IMG/VR virus record: IMGVR_UViG_3300043446_000316
Coordinates: 1-36,081 of that record
DNA length: 36,081 nt
DNA from: a virus
Strand: one strand, 5' to 3'
Shown here: positions 26,961-35,269 of the stretch, piece after piece
How positions within the stretch are numbered: the stretch's first letter is position 1
How the letters are laid out: the number at the start of each line of letters is the position of its first letter
The notes under the pieces: generated by a model
Database searches by the model: none
What the model saw: the letters and a program-made list of their open reading frames with translations, nothing else
What the model was told of the DNA's origin: nothing
Program-made: the position numbers and the translations under genes

Positions 26961-29060
26961 ATGCTCGATTCAGGCACAATCAAGGGAATCCTTGAAAATG
27001 AAATAGATAACTCGCTTGGTTACATTGATTCTGAGACTGTTGAGGATCGTAAACGAGCTTTAGAGTATTACCTGAGGCAACCCTACGGCAACGAGGTCGA
27101 GGGGCGTAGCCAGATTGTCACTGGCGAGGTTGCAGAGGCTATCGATGGTGCGCTTCCTCAACTTATCCGAGTCTTTACGACTACAGAGGATATTGTCTAC
27201 TTTGAGCCTAAGAGTCCCGGCGATGAGGAATCTGCTAAACAGGCTACAGACTATTGCAATTGGGTGTTCTACCGTGAGAATGACGGACTCCTGATACTTC
27301 ATAACTGGTTCAAAGATGCGCTGCTTCAGAAGGTAGGTATCGTTAAGTCTTATTGGGATGAGCGTGTAGACGTTATTAAAGAAGAATACGAGAACCTGTC
27401 TGAAGATGAGCTTGCTCTATTGCTGGCAGATCAATCCCTAGAGGTTATCAAGCAGGAAGTAGAGTACGAAGAAGTAACCGATATGCTTGGGAATGTCATG
27501 CAGATTCCTAAGTACGAGGTCTATGTCCAGCGTAAGAAAGAATACGGCTGCGTCAAGATCGAGAACGTCCCGCCTGAAGAATTCCTAATCTCTAAGGCTG
27601 CTAAAGACATTGAGACTGCTCAATTCGTAGCTCATCGTCGTCTGATGCCGCGTAGTGACTTGATAGCGTTAGGCTATGACAAGGAGATGGTTGATAGTCT
27701 GCCAACCTACAATGATCTGGAGTTCTCTGAGGAACGAGTAGCTCGATTCCAGAATGGCGAGCAGCCTGACCAGAATATCAGTCTGGATCAGTCAATGCAG
27801 ACGGTTGAGGTATACGAGTGCTATATCCGTATCGATGAGGATGAGGATGGCATTGCAGAACTGAGAAAGATTGTTTATTGCGGCTCAGAAATCCTTGACG
27901 ATGAAGAATGCGACTATATTCCGTTCCACAGTATTTGCCCCATTCCTATCCCTCATAAGTTCTTTGGTCAGTCATTGGCTGATCGTGTGGTGGATATTCA
28001 GCTAGAGAAATCGACGATTACTCGTCAGTCTCTAGACAATATGTATCTGACGAATAACGCTCGTGTAGGTGCTGTAGATGGTCAGGTGAATCTGGATGAC
28101 CTGTTGAACGCTACGCCGGGTGGGATTATCCGTCTGAAGTCTCCGAATGCTTTGGTTCCGCTAACGGTACAGAGCACGTTCGGTCAGGCGCTCCCAATGA
28201 TGGAGTATTTAGATCAGGTTCAAGCCAAGCGTACTGGTGTGAATGACGCGCAACAAGGTCTTGACCCAGATGTGTTGTCTAACGTTACGGCTGCTGCTGT
28301 AGCTGCGATGATGAAGTCTAACTCTGGCAAGCTGGAGTTGATTGCTCGTGTGTTCGCAGAGACAGGCGTTAAGAGCTTGTTTAAGGGCATTCTGAGGCTT
28401 CTAGGCAAGTATCAGGACAAGCCTAAGCTAATCCGTATGCGTGGTCAGTACGTCCAATATGACCCTCGTACATGGGCTAATGAGTACGATATTTCGGTCA
28501 ATGTTGGTCTGGGTTCTGGGGATCGTGAACAGAAGCTGACGATGCTTCAGATGATTCTGTCTAAGCAAGAGCAGATTATCCAGCAATACGGTGCGGCTAA
28601 TCCATTGGTTAGCGTGATGCAATACCGTAACACATTGGCTAAGTTCATTGAGGCTGCTGGATTCAAGGATGCCTCGGAGTTCATGAATGAGATTACGCCA
28701 GAGGTTAATGCACAACTTTCTCAGCCTCAGCCTCCTGCTCCCGATGCACAAGCAGAGGTCGCACAGATGTTGGCACAAGTTGAACGGGAAAAGACTCAGG
28801 CAAAAGCCCAGATTGACGCGGCGAAACTTGATCTGGAGAGACAAACCCTCGAAGCGGAATATACCCGTAAGGGCATAGAGATGCAGATGAAGAACCAGAA
28901 GGATTCTGCTGAGCTTCGGATTAAAGAGGCAGAACTAGCGGTTAAACAACTTCAGGCTGTATTGGCTATGGACTTGGCTGATGAGGATACCAAGAACAAG
29001 CAAGCTGAACTGACTCTGAAGGCGCTTAGAGAACTTGGCGCATTAACAAGGGGCGCATGA
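26961..29060 (+). CDS. portal protein, P22-like
   Basis: A 699-residue protein following the large terminase. Its long length, the region ENVPPEEFLISKAAKDIETA with HRRLMPRSDLIALGY, then TNNARVGAVDGQVNLDDLL and TPGGIIRLKSPNALVPL are characteristic of P22-type portal proteins. The C-terminal third is a long charged helix (EVAQMLAQVEREKTQAKAQI onward), corresponding to the barrel or crown helices. Portal dodecamers form the DNA entry and exit channel. The stop overlaps the next gene by four bases. Confidence 0.9.
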   Translation: MLDSGTIKGILENEIDNSLGYIDSETVEDRKRALEYYLRQPYGNEVEGRSQIVTGEVAEAIDGALPQLIRVFTTTEDIVYFEPKSPGDEESAKQATDYCNWVFYRENDGLLILHNWFKDALLQKVGIVKSYWDERVDVIKEEYENLSEDELALLLADQSLEVIKQEVEYEEVTDMLGNVMQIPKYEVYVQRKKEYGCVKIENVPPEEFLISKAAKDIETAQFVAHRRLMPRSDLIALGYDKEMVDSLPTYNDLEFSEERVARFQNGEQPDQNISLDQSMQTVEVYECYIRIDEDEDGIAELRKIVYCGSEILDDEECDYIPFHSICPIPIPHKFFGQSLADRVVDIQLEKSTITRQSLDNMYLTNNARVGAVDGQVNLDDLLNATPGGIIRLKSPNALVPLTVQSTFGQALPMMEYLDQVQAKRTGVNDAQQGLDPDVLSNVTAAAVAAMMKSNSGKLELIARVFAETGVKSLFKGILRLLGKYQDKPKLIRMRGQYVQYDPRTWANEYDISVNVGLGSGDREQKLTMLQMILSKQEQIIQQYGAANPLVSVMQYRNTLAKFIEAAGFKDASEFMNEITPEVNAQLSQPQPPAPDAQAEVAQMLAQVEREKTQAKAQIDAAKLDLERQTLEAEYTRKGIEMQMKNQKDSAELRIKEAELAVKQLQAVLAMDLADEDTKNKQAELTLKALRELGALTRGA

Positions 29061-29773
29061 TGGTTGGTCTTTTAGACAGTATATTAAACTCAACAAATAA
29101 ACAACCCGCTAACCCAAATGCCGGTCTTTTGTTTAATACGCCAAATGCAATTCCAGAAAATGAATTCGTTTATTCTCCAAAACCGGGTTTAGTATTTGTT
29201 GGGCAAGAACACGGAAAAGATATTAACTTGCCATCAGATATTAAAACACTTGCTAATAAAGTTGGGGCTTTTTATGAAGGTTCTGGAGGAGATAAAATTC
29301 CCGGAATTAAATATAAAGGGTCATGGGATGATTTAGCTTCTAAGTCAGTTAAAGGTTATCCATCTGAATATTTGTACACAATATTTACAAATACTGATGT
29401 AAACAAACAAAAAGATGCACTTGTTTCTAACAATACTATTTTTGACTCATTGTTAAAAAATCAACAACAAATAGGCTATTTTAAAGATCGTCGTTACAGC
29501 CCTAAAGAACTAAATAGTTTCTTAGGCGCAATGGGGAAAGAGTTTTTGAATGATAGTCAAAAGATAGCAACTGAAAAAAATGTTGAGTCTTTTTTAAAAC
29601 GTGGCGAAAAATTAATGTGGGAATCAGGTGACACTCAAGCTCGTAAAATGGCAGATAAAGCTAACGAATCAAGGCAGCGTTGGCTATTAAATCAGCCCAA
29701 AGGAGTGTTTTTTGTTGGTTCAGATCATTTAGAAATGTTAAAAAAATTAAACAGTTCTAATAAATCAAAATAA
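29057..29773 (+). CDS. TraB/TIKI-like candidate inserted after the portal gene
   Basis: A 238-residue protein in the head gene run with no obvious structural character. Two G-x-x-H motifs are present: VFVGQEHGKD (GQEH, residues 49-52) and FFVGSDHLEML (GSDH, 221-224), with AFYEGSGG between. In the TraB/GumN/TIKI family, two such motifs and a glutamate form a metal-dependent active site, so I suggest a distant relative. Its DNA is visibly richer in A and T than its neighbours (14 G+C of 60 in 29401-29460, against 31 of 60 in 28801-28860), a sign of recent acquisition. Confidence 0.5.
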   Translation: MMVGLLDSILNSTNKQPANPNAGLLFNTPNAIPENEFVYSPKPGLVFVGQEHGKDINLPSDIKTLANKVGAFYEGSGGDKIPGIKYKGSWDDLASKSVKGYPSEYLYTIFTNTDVNKQKDALVSNNTIFDSLLKNQQQIGYFKDRRYSPKELNSFLGAMGKEFLNDSQKIATEKNVESFLKRGEKLMWESGDTQARKMADKANESRQRWLLNQPKGVFFVGSDHLEMLKKLNSSNKSK

Positions 29774-29781
29774 GGTATGCA

Positions 29782-30120
29782 ATGAATGGATTACTAGGGT
29801 TGCTTAACTTTGGCGCTAGGTATGCTGAAAGCCCTAGTGAGCCATTAAGTATGAAGGGGAAAGGATATTTTGGGCTATTGCCAGCTAGTGATGGCGAGTC
29901 AACTGAAATATCGGTTACGGATGAACAAGGCCGTAGTTTTCCGTCATTGGTTCCTACATTAACTCAGGATGAGATTAATTACTTGCTGCAAGGTAATGAT
30001 CCAACTGATGAGATATACCGTAAAGCGCAGATGTGGGCTGATTATCGTCAGTCTATGGGCATGAGTCCATTTGCGTCACCGACTGAATTGCGTATTCCTA
30101 CAGGACTTTTAGGACGATGA
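29782..30120 (+). CDS. conserved-looking head-region protein, unknown function
   Basis: A 112-residue protein with ATGA overlap to the next gene. The patterns KGKGYFGLLPASDGESTEIS, GRSFPSLVPTLTQDEINYLL and DEIYRKAQMWADYRQSMG are compact and look like one domain. I recall this type near phage portal genes and in polyvalent proteins, where the function is unknown. It follows the AT-rich insert, and could belong to the same cargo or to the original head module. Confidence 0.6.
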   Translation: MNGLLGLLNFGARYAESPSEPLSMKGKGYFGLLPASDGESTEISVTDEQGRSFPSLVPTLTQDEINYLLQGNDPTDEIYRKAQMWADYRQSMGMSPFASPTELRIPTGLLGR

Positions 30121-30347
30121 ACAAATCTCAATGGGCTGAGAACCTTCTCAGAGATGATTACTTTAAGGAAATGATGCAAGACTTGAAGAATCAGGAAATT
30201 AACAGATTCGCAATGAGTGAGACTAACGACATTGACTCAAGAGAACAGGCATATACCCGGTTAAGGGTTATTGAAAGTCTGGAGGATCATCTTCAAGGGA
30301 TGGTCGCAGACAAGAAAATAAAGGATGGGAGATTAAAGATTTTGTAA
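30117..30347 (+). CDS. small helical head-region protein
   Basis: A 76-residue helical protein (SQWAENLLRDDYFKEMMQDL, then REQAYTRLRVIESLEDHLQG, then DKKIKDGRLKIL). Similar short helical proteins precede scaffold genes in P22-like phages, where they could assist assembly. It starts with an ATGA overlap. The candidate hairpin and TATAAT box for the scaffold gene follow its stop. Confidence 0.65.
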   Translation: MNKSQWAENLLRDDYFKEMMQDLKNQEINRFAMSETNDIDSREQAYTRLRVIESLEDHLQGMVADKKIKDGRLKIL

Positions 30348-30352
30348 CCGAG

Positions 30353-30373
30353 TCGGGCGGTTCCCGATATAAT
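30353..30373 (+). promoter_or_regulatory. hairpin and TATAAT box upstream of scaffold gene
   Basis: TCGGG-CGGTT-CCCGA (30353-30367) forms a five-base-pair stem, immediately followed by a perfect TATAAT (30368-30373) in the 39-base gap before the scaffold start. No good -35 lies at 16-18 bases; TTGTAA is 20 bases away. It may be an extra late promoter or an RNA processing hairpin. Confidence 0.3.
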
Positions 30374-30386
30374 TAAGGAAACATTG

Positions 30387-31346
30387 ATGAGCGATACTCA
30401 GAACACGACACCTGATGGTAGTGGTGAGTTGACGGTAGAAGGTGCAGCTAACGCTTTCTTGGGCTTAATGGGTGGAGAAGAAGGCTCCGACGGACAACCT
30501 GAACTCCAAGCAGAAGCCAACGAGAGCGAGGCCGAATCTGATGATGAATCAGAGGTAGAACAAGATGATGTCGTTGAAGAAGCCGAGGAACCTCAAAGAT
30601 TCCGTGTCAAAGCCGCTGGCGAAGAACGGGAGGTAACCCTAGATGAGCTTATCAAGTCTTATCAACTTGGCACTGATTACACCAAGAAATCGCAAGCTGT
30701 AGCTGAGGAACGTAAGGCGGTTGAGGCCGAGCGCCAAGCGGTTCAAGAAGCTAAGGCTCTGCGCGATCAATACGCGCAACGTCTTGAGATGATGGAGCAA
30801 ATGCTCAAACCTCAAGATGAGACGGAAAACCTAGCTTACCTGAAGGAAACTGATCCTATTGGCTACTCTGTAAAGGTAGCTGAGATGGTCGAGAGGGATA
30901 AGCAACTCAATGCTGTTAGGGCTGAACGCGAGAGAATCGCACAGCAACAAGAGCATGAACGGCAACAGAATCTTCAGCGTTATGTCGCTGAGGAAAGCCA
31001 GAAGTTAGTGGCTGCTGTTCCAGAGTTTGCAGACCCGGCTAAAGGTGAGACTTTGCGGAAGAACATCCGTGAGTTTGGAAAGAGTCTAGGGTTTTCGGAT
31101 CAAGAGTTAGCGAGTGTCTATGACTCTCGTGCGGTTCTAACGCTTTACAAGGCAATGCAGTACGACAAGCTAGTTGCTAGTAAGCCAGAGATAACTAAAA
31201 AGGTTGCTCAGGCTCCTAAAGTGATTAAGCCCGGCGTATCGCAGCCTAGAGATAGTTCAGCGGAGGAAATGAAGAAACTTAAGTCGCGGGTCAAAAACTC
31301 TGGAAGGGTTTCTGATGCCGCAAGCGTCTTTGAGAAATTTATTTAG
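30387..31346 (+). CDS. scaffolding protein candidate
   Basis: A 319-residue protein directly before the major capsid gene. The N-terminus is very acidic (EANESEAESDDESEVEQDD). It is followed by RFRVKAAGEEREVTLDELI, a long charged coiled coil (EERKAVEAERQAVQEAKALR onward) and a basic C-terminal end. Acidic head, long helix and basic end are the hallmarks of phage scaffolds, which guide procapsid assembly through the basic tail. The ATG at 30387 has AAGGAAA nine bases upstream. Confidence 0.8.
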   Translation: MSDTQNTTPDGSGELTVEGAANAFLGLMGGEEGSDGQPELQAEANESEAESDDESEVEQDDVVEEAEEPQRFRVKAAGEEREVTLDELIKSYQLGTDYTKKSQAVAEERKAVEAERQAVQEAKALRDQYAQRLEMMEQMLKPQDETENLAYLKETDPIGYSVKVAEMVERDKQLNAVRAERERIAQQQEHERQQNLQRYVAEESQKLVAAVPEFADPAKGETLRKNIREFGKSLGFSDQELASVYDSRAVLTLYKAMQYDKLVASKPEITKKVAQAPKVIKPGVSQPRDSSAEEMKKLKSRVKNSGRVSDAASVFEKFI

Positions 31347-31356
31347 GAGTTAAATC

Positions 31357-32301
31357 ATGGCAACTTATACCGCACATTCCGCTATCGGTATCCGTGAGGA
31401 TTTGACCGATGTTATCTATGACATTTCGCCTACCGAGACACCTTTCATGTCCTCGATTGGCAAGACTAAAGCTACGAACGTCTATCACGAGTGGCAGACT
31501 GACTCGCTGGCTGCTGCAACTACGGCTAACGCTGCTGTTGAAGGTGCTGACGCTTCTGACGCAACTCTGTCTCCTACGACTCGTCTTGGTAACTACACCC
31601 AGATTCTGCAAAAGACCATCAAGGTTTCTGGCACTCTGGACACTGTGAACAAAGCTGGTCGTAAGTCTGAGAAGGCTTATCAGCTTGCTAAAGCTTCTCA
31701 GGAACTCAAGCGCGATCTGGAAACCATTCTGCTGTCGAATCAGGGTCGTGATGCCGGTAACGGCTCCACTGCTCGTAAGATGGGTTCGTTGCTGTCGTGG
31801 ATTAAGACCAACTCGTCTGCTCAGACTAACGGTGCTGATCCTACGACTATCGGTGTTTCGACCCGTACTGATGGCAATACCCGTACCTTTACTGAGACTT
31901 TGCTGAAAGAAGTCGTGGCAGAGGTGTTTACTTCTGGTGGTTCGCCTAAAGTTCTGATGGTTGGCGCTGCTGGTAAGCAGAAGGTTTCTTCGTTTGCTGG
32001 TATTGGTCAGACTCGTTTCAATGTCAACGGCAATCGTCCTGCAACCATTATCGGAGCTGCTGACATCTACGTCAGTGACTTCGGAAATATGGCGGTAGTT
32101 CCGAATAGATTTATGCGTACCCGTGATGCTCTGATCCTTGATCCTGAGTATGCAGCAATTGCTTATCTGCGTCCGTTCATGACTAACGAACTGGCAAAGG
32201 CTGGTGATGCTGACAAAACTCAAGTTCTGGTTGAGTGCACACTTGAGGTTAAGAACGAGGCTGCTCACGGCATCGTTGCTGACCTGAATATGGCTCTGTA
32301 A
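31357..32301 (+). CDS. major capsid protein, SU10/DUF5309-like
   Basis: A 314-residue protein after the scaffold, with GGAG before the ATG. The start MATYTAHSAIGIREDLTDVI and DISPTETPFMSSIGKTKATN, then QKTIKVSGTLDTVNKAGRKS with ELKRDLETILLSNQ, follow the SU10-type/DUF5309 capsid family with an HK97 fold. The central domain contains KVLMVGAAGKQKVSSFAGI and the end DALILDPEYAAIAYLRPFM. The codon use is visibly smoother and richer in C-ending codons than in neighbours, as in highly expressed genes. A strong terminator follows. Confidence 0.9.
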   Translation: MATYTAHSAIGIREDLTDVIYDISPTETPFMSSIGKTKATNVYHEWQTDSLAAATTANAAVEGADASDATLSPTTRLGNYTQILQKTIKVSGTLDTVNKAGRKSEKAYQLAKASQELKRDLETILLSNQGRDAGNGSTARKMGSLLSWIKTNSSAQTNGADPTTIGVSTRTDGNTRTFTETLLKEVVAEVFTSGGSPKVLMVGAAGKQKVSSFAGIGQTRFNVNGNRPATIIGAADIYVSDFGNMAVVPNRFMRTRDALILDPEYAAIAYLRPFMTNELAKAGDADKTQVLVECTLEVKNEAAHGIVADLNMAL

Positions 32302-32306
32302 TCCTT

Positions 32307-32353
32307 CACGCGAGTGCGTGTTTCCCCTAGGGCTTCGGCTCTAGGGGTTTTTT
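32307..32353 (+). terminator. strong intrinsic terminator after major capsid gene
   Basis: CCCCTAGGGC-TTCG-GCTCTAGGGG (32324-32347) is a ten-base-pair stem with one T-G wobble and a UUCG loop, followed by six T residues. Just before it CACGC-GAGT-GCGTG (32307-32320) forms another small hairpin. It should end or reduce the capsid transcript, allowing high capsid expression relative to downstream genes. Confidence 0.9.
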
Positions 32354-32366
32354 GAAAGGACTCCTT

Positions 32367-32663
32367 GTGAACTTTCGTACTTCTGTAGTTCATGCTGATG
32401 GTGATGGCGGGATTATTATTGAAACGCAACAGGATGTAACAGACATCCTGAAAGAAGTAGAGGAAATTAGAGATCAGGATAAGGCCAGAACAGGCCATTT
32501 AAAAGAGTTCCATCATGTCGGGATGATTCCTTATACGGTCATTGACGATATGAACAAGAAAGGCATCATGAGAGGTTTTGCGATTCTTGATGATGTGGAA
32601 TTCAATAAATGGATGAATAGCCCAGAAGGGCAAATCTGGAAAACTTATCGAGGAACTCTCTAA
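32367..32663 (+). CDS. small head/neck-region protein, unknown function
   Basis: A 98-residue protein starting at GTG with AAAGGA about seven bases upstream; a TTG within the T run of the terminator is the alternative. The sequence (DGGIIIETQQDVTDILKEVE, then KEFHHVGMIPYTVIDDMNKK, then FNKWMNSPEGQIWKTY) resembles small conserved phage head-region proteins. No function is recognised. Its stop overlaps the next gene (TAATG). Confidence 0.65.
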   Translation: MNFRTSVVHADGDGGIIIETQQDVTDILKEVEEIRDQDKARTGHLKEFHHVGMIPYTVIDDMNKKGIMRGFAILDDVEFNKWMNSPEGQIWKTYRGTL

Positions 32664-33379
32664 TGTCAAATAAAAAATATAAAAAAGCGGTGAAGGAAGC
32701 TGTTGTTGGTGTTTGTGTTCCATGTAGAGATGAGGTTCATACAGGGTTCGCATTTGACTTTGCTCGGATGGTTGGACATGACGTTAAACATCGTTGCAAG
32801 GATGAGAACAACGGTTTAAAGTTATACACAATGGCTGGAACGCTAATATTTGACCAGCGTGAAGGTCTTGTGAAGGCAGCACTAGCGGAAGGTTGTACGC
32901 ATATTTTGTTTATAGATTCGGATATGCGATTTCCTCCTGACATAATTAGCATATTGCTAAGTCGTGAGGTTCCGATAGTAGGTGTAAATGCTGTTACTAG
33001 GCGTAAACCTACCTTAAGTACGGCTCTGAATTTAGAGCTTACTAAGGATGACGATGGGAAGATTACGGCTCATAAGTGGCTGAAGATTGACTCTAGGGAC
33101 AAGGATTACGTTGAGCAGGTAACGGCAGTAGGTTTCGGCGCTGCAATGATTAGTAAAGAGGTTTTTGAGGGTATGCCGAATCCTTGGTTTGATGTAGGTT
33201 GGGGAAGTCGTGGGATTATTGGTGAGGATGTGCATTTTTGTTTAAAGGCACTAGATCACGGATTCCATACATACGTCGATCATGGATTATCTAAGTATAT
33301 AGGGCATATCGGTATTCATGAGTATCGATGGGACGATGTAGAACCTAACGCCATCGAGGATCATAACAACAGGAAATAG
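32663..33379 (+). CDS. GT-A type glycosyltransferase in the virion module
   Basis: A 238-residue protein. After a Lys-rich start, VVGVCVPCRDEVHTGFAFDF opens a GT-A fold, the metal motif is HILFIDSDMRFPPDIIS (DSD at 85-87), and GEDVHFCLKALDHGFHTYVD with the HIGIHEYRWDD end follows the GT2-like order. It sits among structural genes between capsid and neck adaptor, unlike the other glycosyltransferase near the terminase. Glycosylation of capsid or tail proteins is plausible. The two enzymes are not close in sequence. Confidence 0.75.
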   Translation: MSNKKYKKAVKEAVVGVCVPCRDEVHTGFAFDFARMVGHDVKHRCKDENNGLKLYTMAGTLIFDQREGLVKAALAEGCTHILFIDSDMRFPPDIISILLSREVPIVGVNAVTRRKPTLSTALNLELTKDDDGKITAHKWLKIDSRDKDYVEQVTAVGFGAAMISKEVFEGMPNPWFDVGWGSRGIIGEDVHFCLKALDHGFHTYVDHGLSKYIGHIGIHEYRWDDVEPNAIEDHNNRK

Positions 33380-33381
33380 TC

Positions 33382-33999
33382 ATGGCGATAACGGATTACA
33401 GTTCGTTTAAAACTACGGTAGCTAATTATCTAGCTCGTAGTGATCTGACAAACCAGATACCGGACTTTATCCGTTTGGGCGAGGAAAGGCTTGCTAGAGA
33501 CCTTAGAACGCGCAAGATGCTCGTTGTGGCTCGTGCTAATACCACAGCAGCAGATTCGACTGTAGGCCTTCCTACGGACTTCCTAGAGATGCGTGACATC
33601 CATCTAAGGACTACGCCGATTCAGGCTCTAACGTATTTCTCACCTAATGCTTTTTATGCTGGATCGCGTACTACTGACTCAGGTAAGCCAGTGGATTATA
33701 CGATTCTGGCTAATGAAATCCAGTTTGCTCCCATTCCTGACACTGCATATAGCGTACAGATGCTGTATTACGCTAAGCCTCAGTATCTAACGGATACGAA
33801 TATCAATAACGCATTCCTAGCTAATTACCCTGATGCACTACTTTACGCTGCATTGGGTGAAGCAGAACCATATCTTATGAATGATGCAAGGCTCCAGACA
33901 TGGGCAGCTTTGTATGATCGTGCTATCTTAGCAATAAATACTTCTGACCAATCTAGTGAGTATGGCGGTCAGCCTATGTCTATGTCTTATACGAGGTGA
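33382..33999 (+). CDS. head-tail adaptor (neck) protein
   Basis: A 205-residue protein. The N-terminus MAITDYSSFKTTVANYLARS with LTNQIPDFIRLGEERLARDL, then LPTDFLEMRDIHLRT, and the end LLYAALGEAEPYLMNDARLQ match phage adaptor proteins that attach below the portal and bridge to the tail. Lengths near 200 residues are typical. It starts immediately after the glycosyltransferase stop. Confidence 0.75.
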   Translation: MAITDYSSFKTTVANYLARSDLTNQIPDFIRLGEERLARDLRTRKMLVVARANTTAADSTVGLPTDFLEMRDIHLRTTPIQALTYFSPNAFYAGSRTTDSGKPVDYTILANEIQFAPIPDTAYSVQMLYYAKPQYLTDTNINNAFLANYPDALLYAALGEAEPYLMNDARLQTWAALYDRAILAINTSDQSSEYGGQPMSMSYTR

Positions 34000-34003
34000 A
34001 ATC

Positions 34004-34390
34004 ATGGCAGAAATGTCCAACTATCTTGAGAACGCTCTGATTAACGCTACTCTGCGTAATACGAGCTATACGAGTCCTACAACGACTTATCTGGCGCTCT
34101 ATACCACAGACCCTACTGATGCTGATACTGGCACTGAGGTTTCAGGTGGTTCATATGCTCGTCAGGCGATTACTTTCGGTTCTCCGTCTAACGGTGCGTC
34201 TACAAACAGTGCTGCGATTGAATTCCCTCAAGCAACGGCTGATTGGGGAACGATTGCTTATGTAGGCATTCGTGATGCGGTAACTAGCGGTAATCTGCTG
34301 TATCACACTGCTCTGGATTCGTCTAAAACGATTAACAATGGCGATATTTTTAAGATCACCAGTGGGAATCTAAGCGTTACTTTGGCATAA
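34004..34390 (+). CDS. structural protein of neck/tail, Gp80-like
   Basis: A 128-residue protein with GAGGTG ahead of its ATG. MSNYLENALINATLRNTSYT and TTTYLALYTTDPTDADTGTE, then SGGSYARQAITFGSPSNGAS, are typical of a widespread virion protein family seen in many tailed phages, for which I know no proven role. It is probably a capsid or neck decoration or tail protein. A longer frame beginning at 33956 overlaps the adaptor gene and is not preferred. Confidence 0.7.
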   Translation: MAEMSNYLENALINATLRNTSYTSPTTTYLALYTTDPTDADTGTEVSGGSYARQAITFGSPSNGASTNSAAIEFPQATADWGTIAYVGIRDAVTSGNLLYHTALDSSKTINNGDIFKITSGNLSVTLA

Positions 34391-34400
34391 GGGGTAAGAG

Positions 34401-35261
34401 ATGACAACGATTACTACCCGTTCTGGTAAAGGCTCAGCCCTTAGCTTTGCTGAGGTTGACGGTAACTTCACCAATCTTAATACCGACAAGATTGAAGGCA
34501 TTACGTCTAGCGTTGACTCTGAGATAGCACTCTGGAGTAGCACTACAGGTAAAGTTCTTAAAAGAGCAACTATCACAGGTTTGGTAAAGGCGACTTCTGG
34601 TGTGGCTTCAGCAGCTACAGCAGGAACTGACTATCTTGCTCCTCCTAGCGGCACTGCAATCCTAAAGGCTAACTCTGGCGGTGCGCTTGCGAATGCAGCG
34701 GCTGGAACAGATTATCTAGCGCCTCCTTCTGGTACTGCGATTCTGAAGGCTAATAGCGGTGGCGCATTGGCTAATGCTACTGCTGGCACTGATTATGTGG
34801 CTCCCGGTACTGCTTCAACATTTACCGCTACTCAGTCGTTCACAGGTTCTTCGTCTGCTGCTGCAATGAAGATTACCGATGCTATTGAGCCTATTACGGT
34901 ATCTGCTACGGCTGCTACAGGAACGATTAACTACGATGTTACTACTCAGTCTGTTCTGTATTACACAAGTAATGCGTCTGCTAACTGGACGGTTAATTTT
35001 CGTGGTTCTAGCGGCACAAGCTTGAATACTTTGATGGCTACTGGTGAGTCTATTACTGTTACTTTTTTAGTAACTCAAGGTTCTACAGCTTATTACAACA
35101 GTGCTGTTCAGGTAGACGGATCAAGTGTTACGCCTAAATATCAAGGCGGTACTGCATGGTCTGCTGGTAATGCTAGTGCTATTGATGCATATACATACAC
35201 TATCGTTAAGACAGGAAGCGCTGCGTTTACTGTATTTGCGGCTCAAACTCAGTTTAAGTGA
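34401..35261 (+). CDS. tail fibre protein with internal repeats
   Basis: A 286-residue Ala/Ser/Thr/Gly-rich protein. The N-terminus (RSGKGSALSFAEVDGNFTNL) is a common phage fibre attachment motif. Residues 74-127 hold two 27-residue repeats plus a partial third. The C-terminal 140 residues form a beta-rich tip (YDVTTQSVLYYTSNASANWT, then ESITVTFLVTQGSTAYYN, then DAYTYTIVKTGSAAFTVF). It precedes the LamG adhesin gene, so both probably belong to the host-contact apparatus. Confidence 0.8.
   Translation: MTTITTRSGKGSALSFAEVDGNFTNLNTDKIEGITSSVDSEIALWSSTTGKVLKRATITGLVKATSGVASAATAGTDYLAPPSGTAILKANSGGALANAAAGTDYLAPPSGTAILKANSGGALANATAGTDYVAPGTASTFTATQSFTGSSSAAAMKITDAIEPITVSATAATGTINYDVTTQSVLYYTSNASANWTVNFRGSSGTSLNTLMATGESITVTFLVTQGSTAYYNSAVQVDGSSVTPKYQGGTAWSAGNASAIDAYTYTIVKTGSAAFTVFAAQTQFK
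34620..34781 (+). repeat. two 81-bp in-frame repeats in fibre gene
   Basis: Two copies of an 81-base unit (34620-34700 and 34701-34781) encode AGTDYLAPPSGTAILKANSG then GALAN plus two small residues. They are followed by a partial third (AGTDYVAPG). The protein copies differ by one residue, while the DNA copies carry several synonymous differences, so selection has kept the protein repeat. Repeat number may change fibre length. Confidence 0.85.
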
Positions 35262-35269
35262 GGTAATAG

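Noticed and set aside
28428-28844. Leftward frame over the portal C-terminus
   Set aside because: It mirrors the repetitive coiled-coil codons of the portal gene and has no supporting signals.
31339-32268. A 309-residue leftward frame across the major capsid gene
   Set aside because: It is antisense to a certain capsid gene with strong codon bias, which leaves long open frames by chance. It has no ribosome site and an implausible Ser/Arg/Thr-rich composition.
34620-34781. CRISPR array or transposon from the repeated DNA
   Set aside because: The repeats are in frame, adjacent without spacers, and diverged at synonymous sites, so they are protein repeats.
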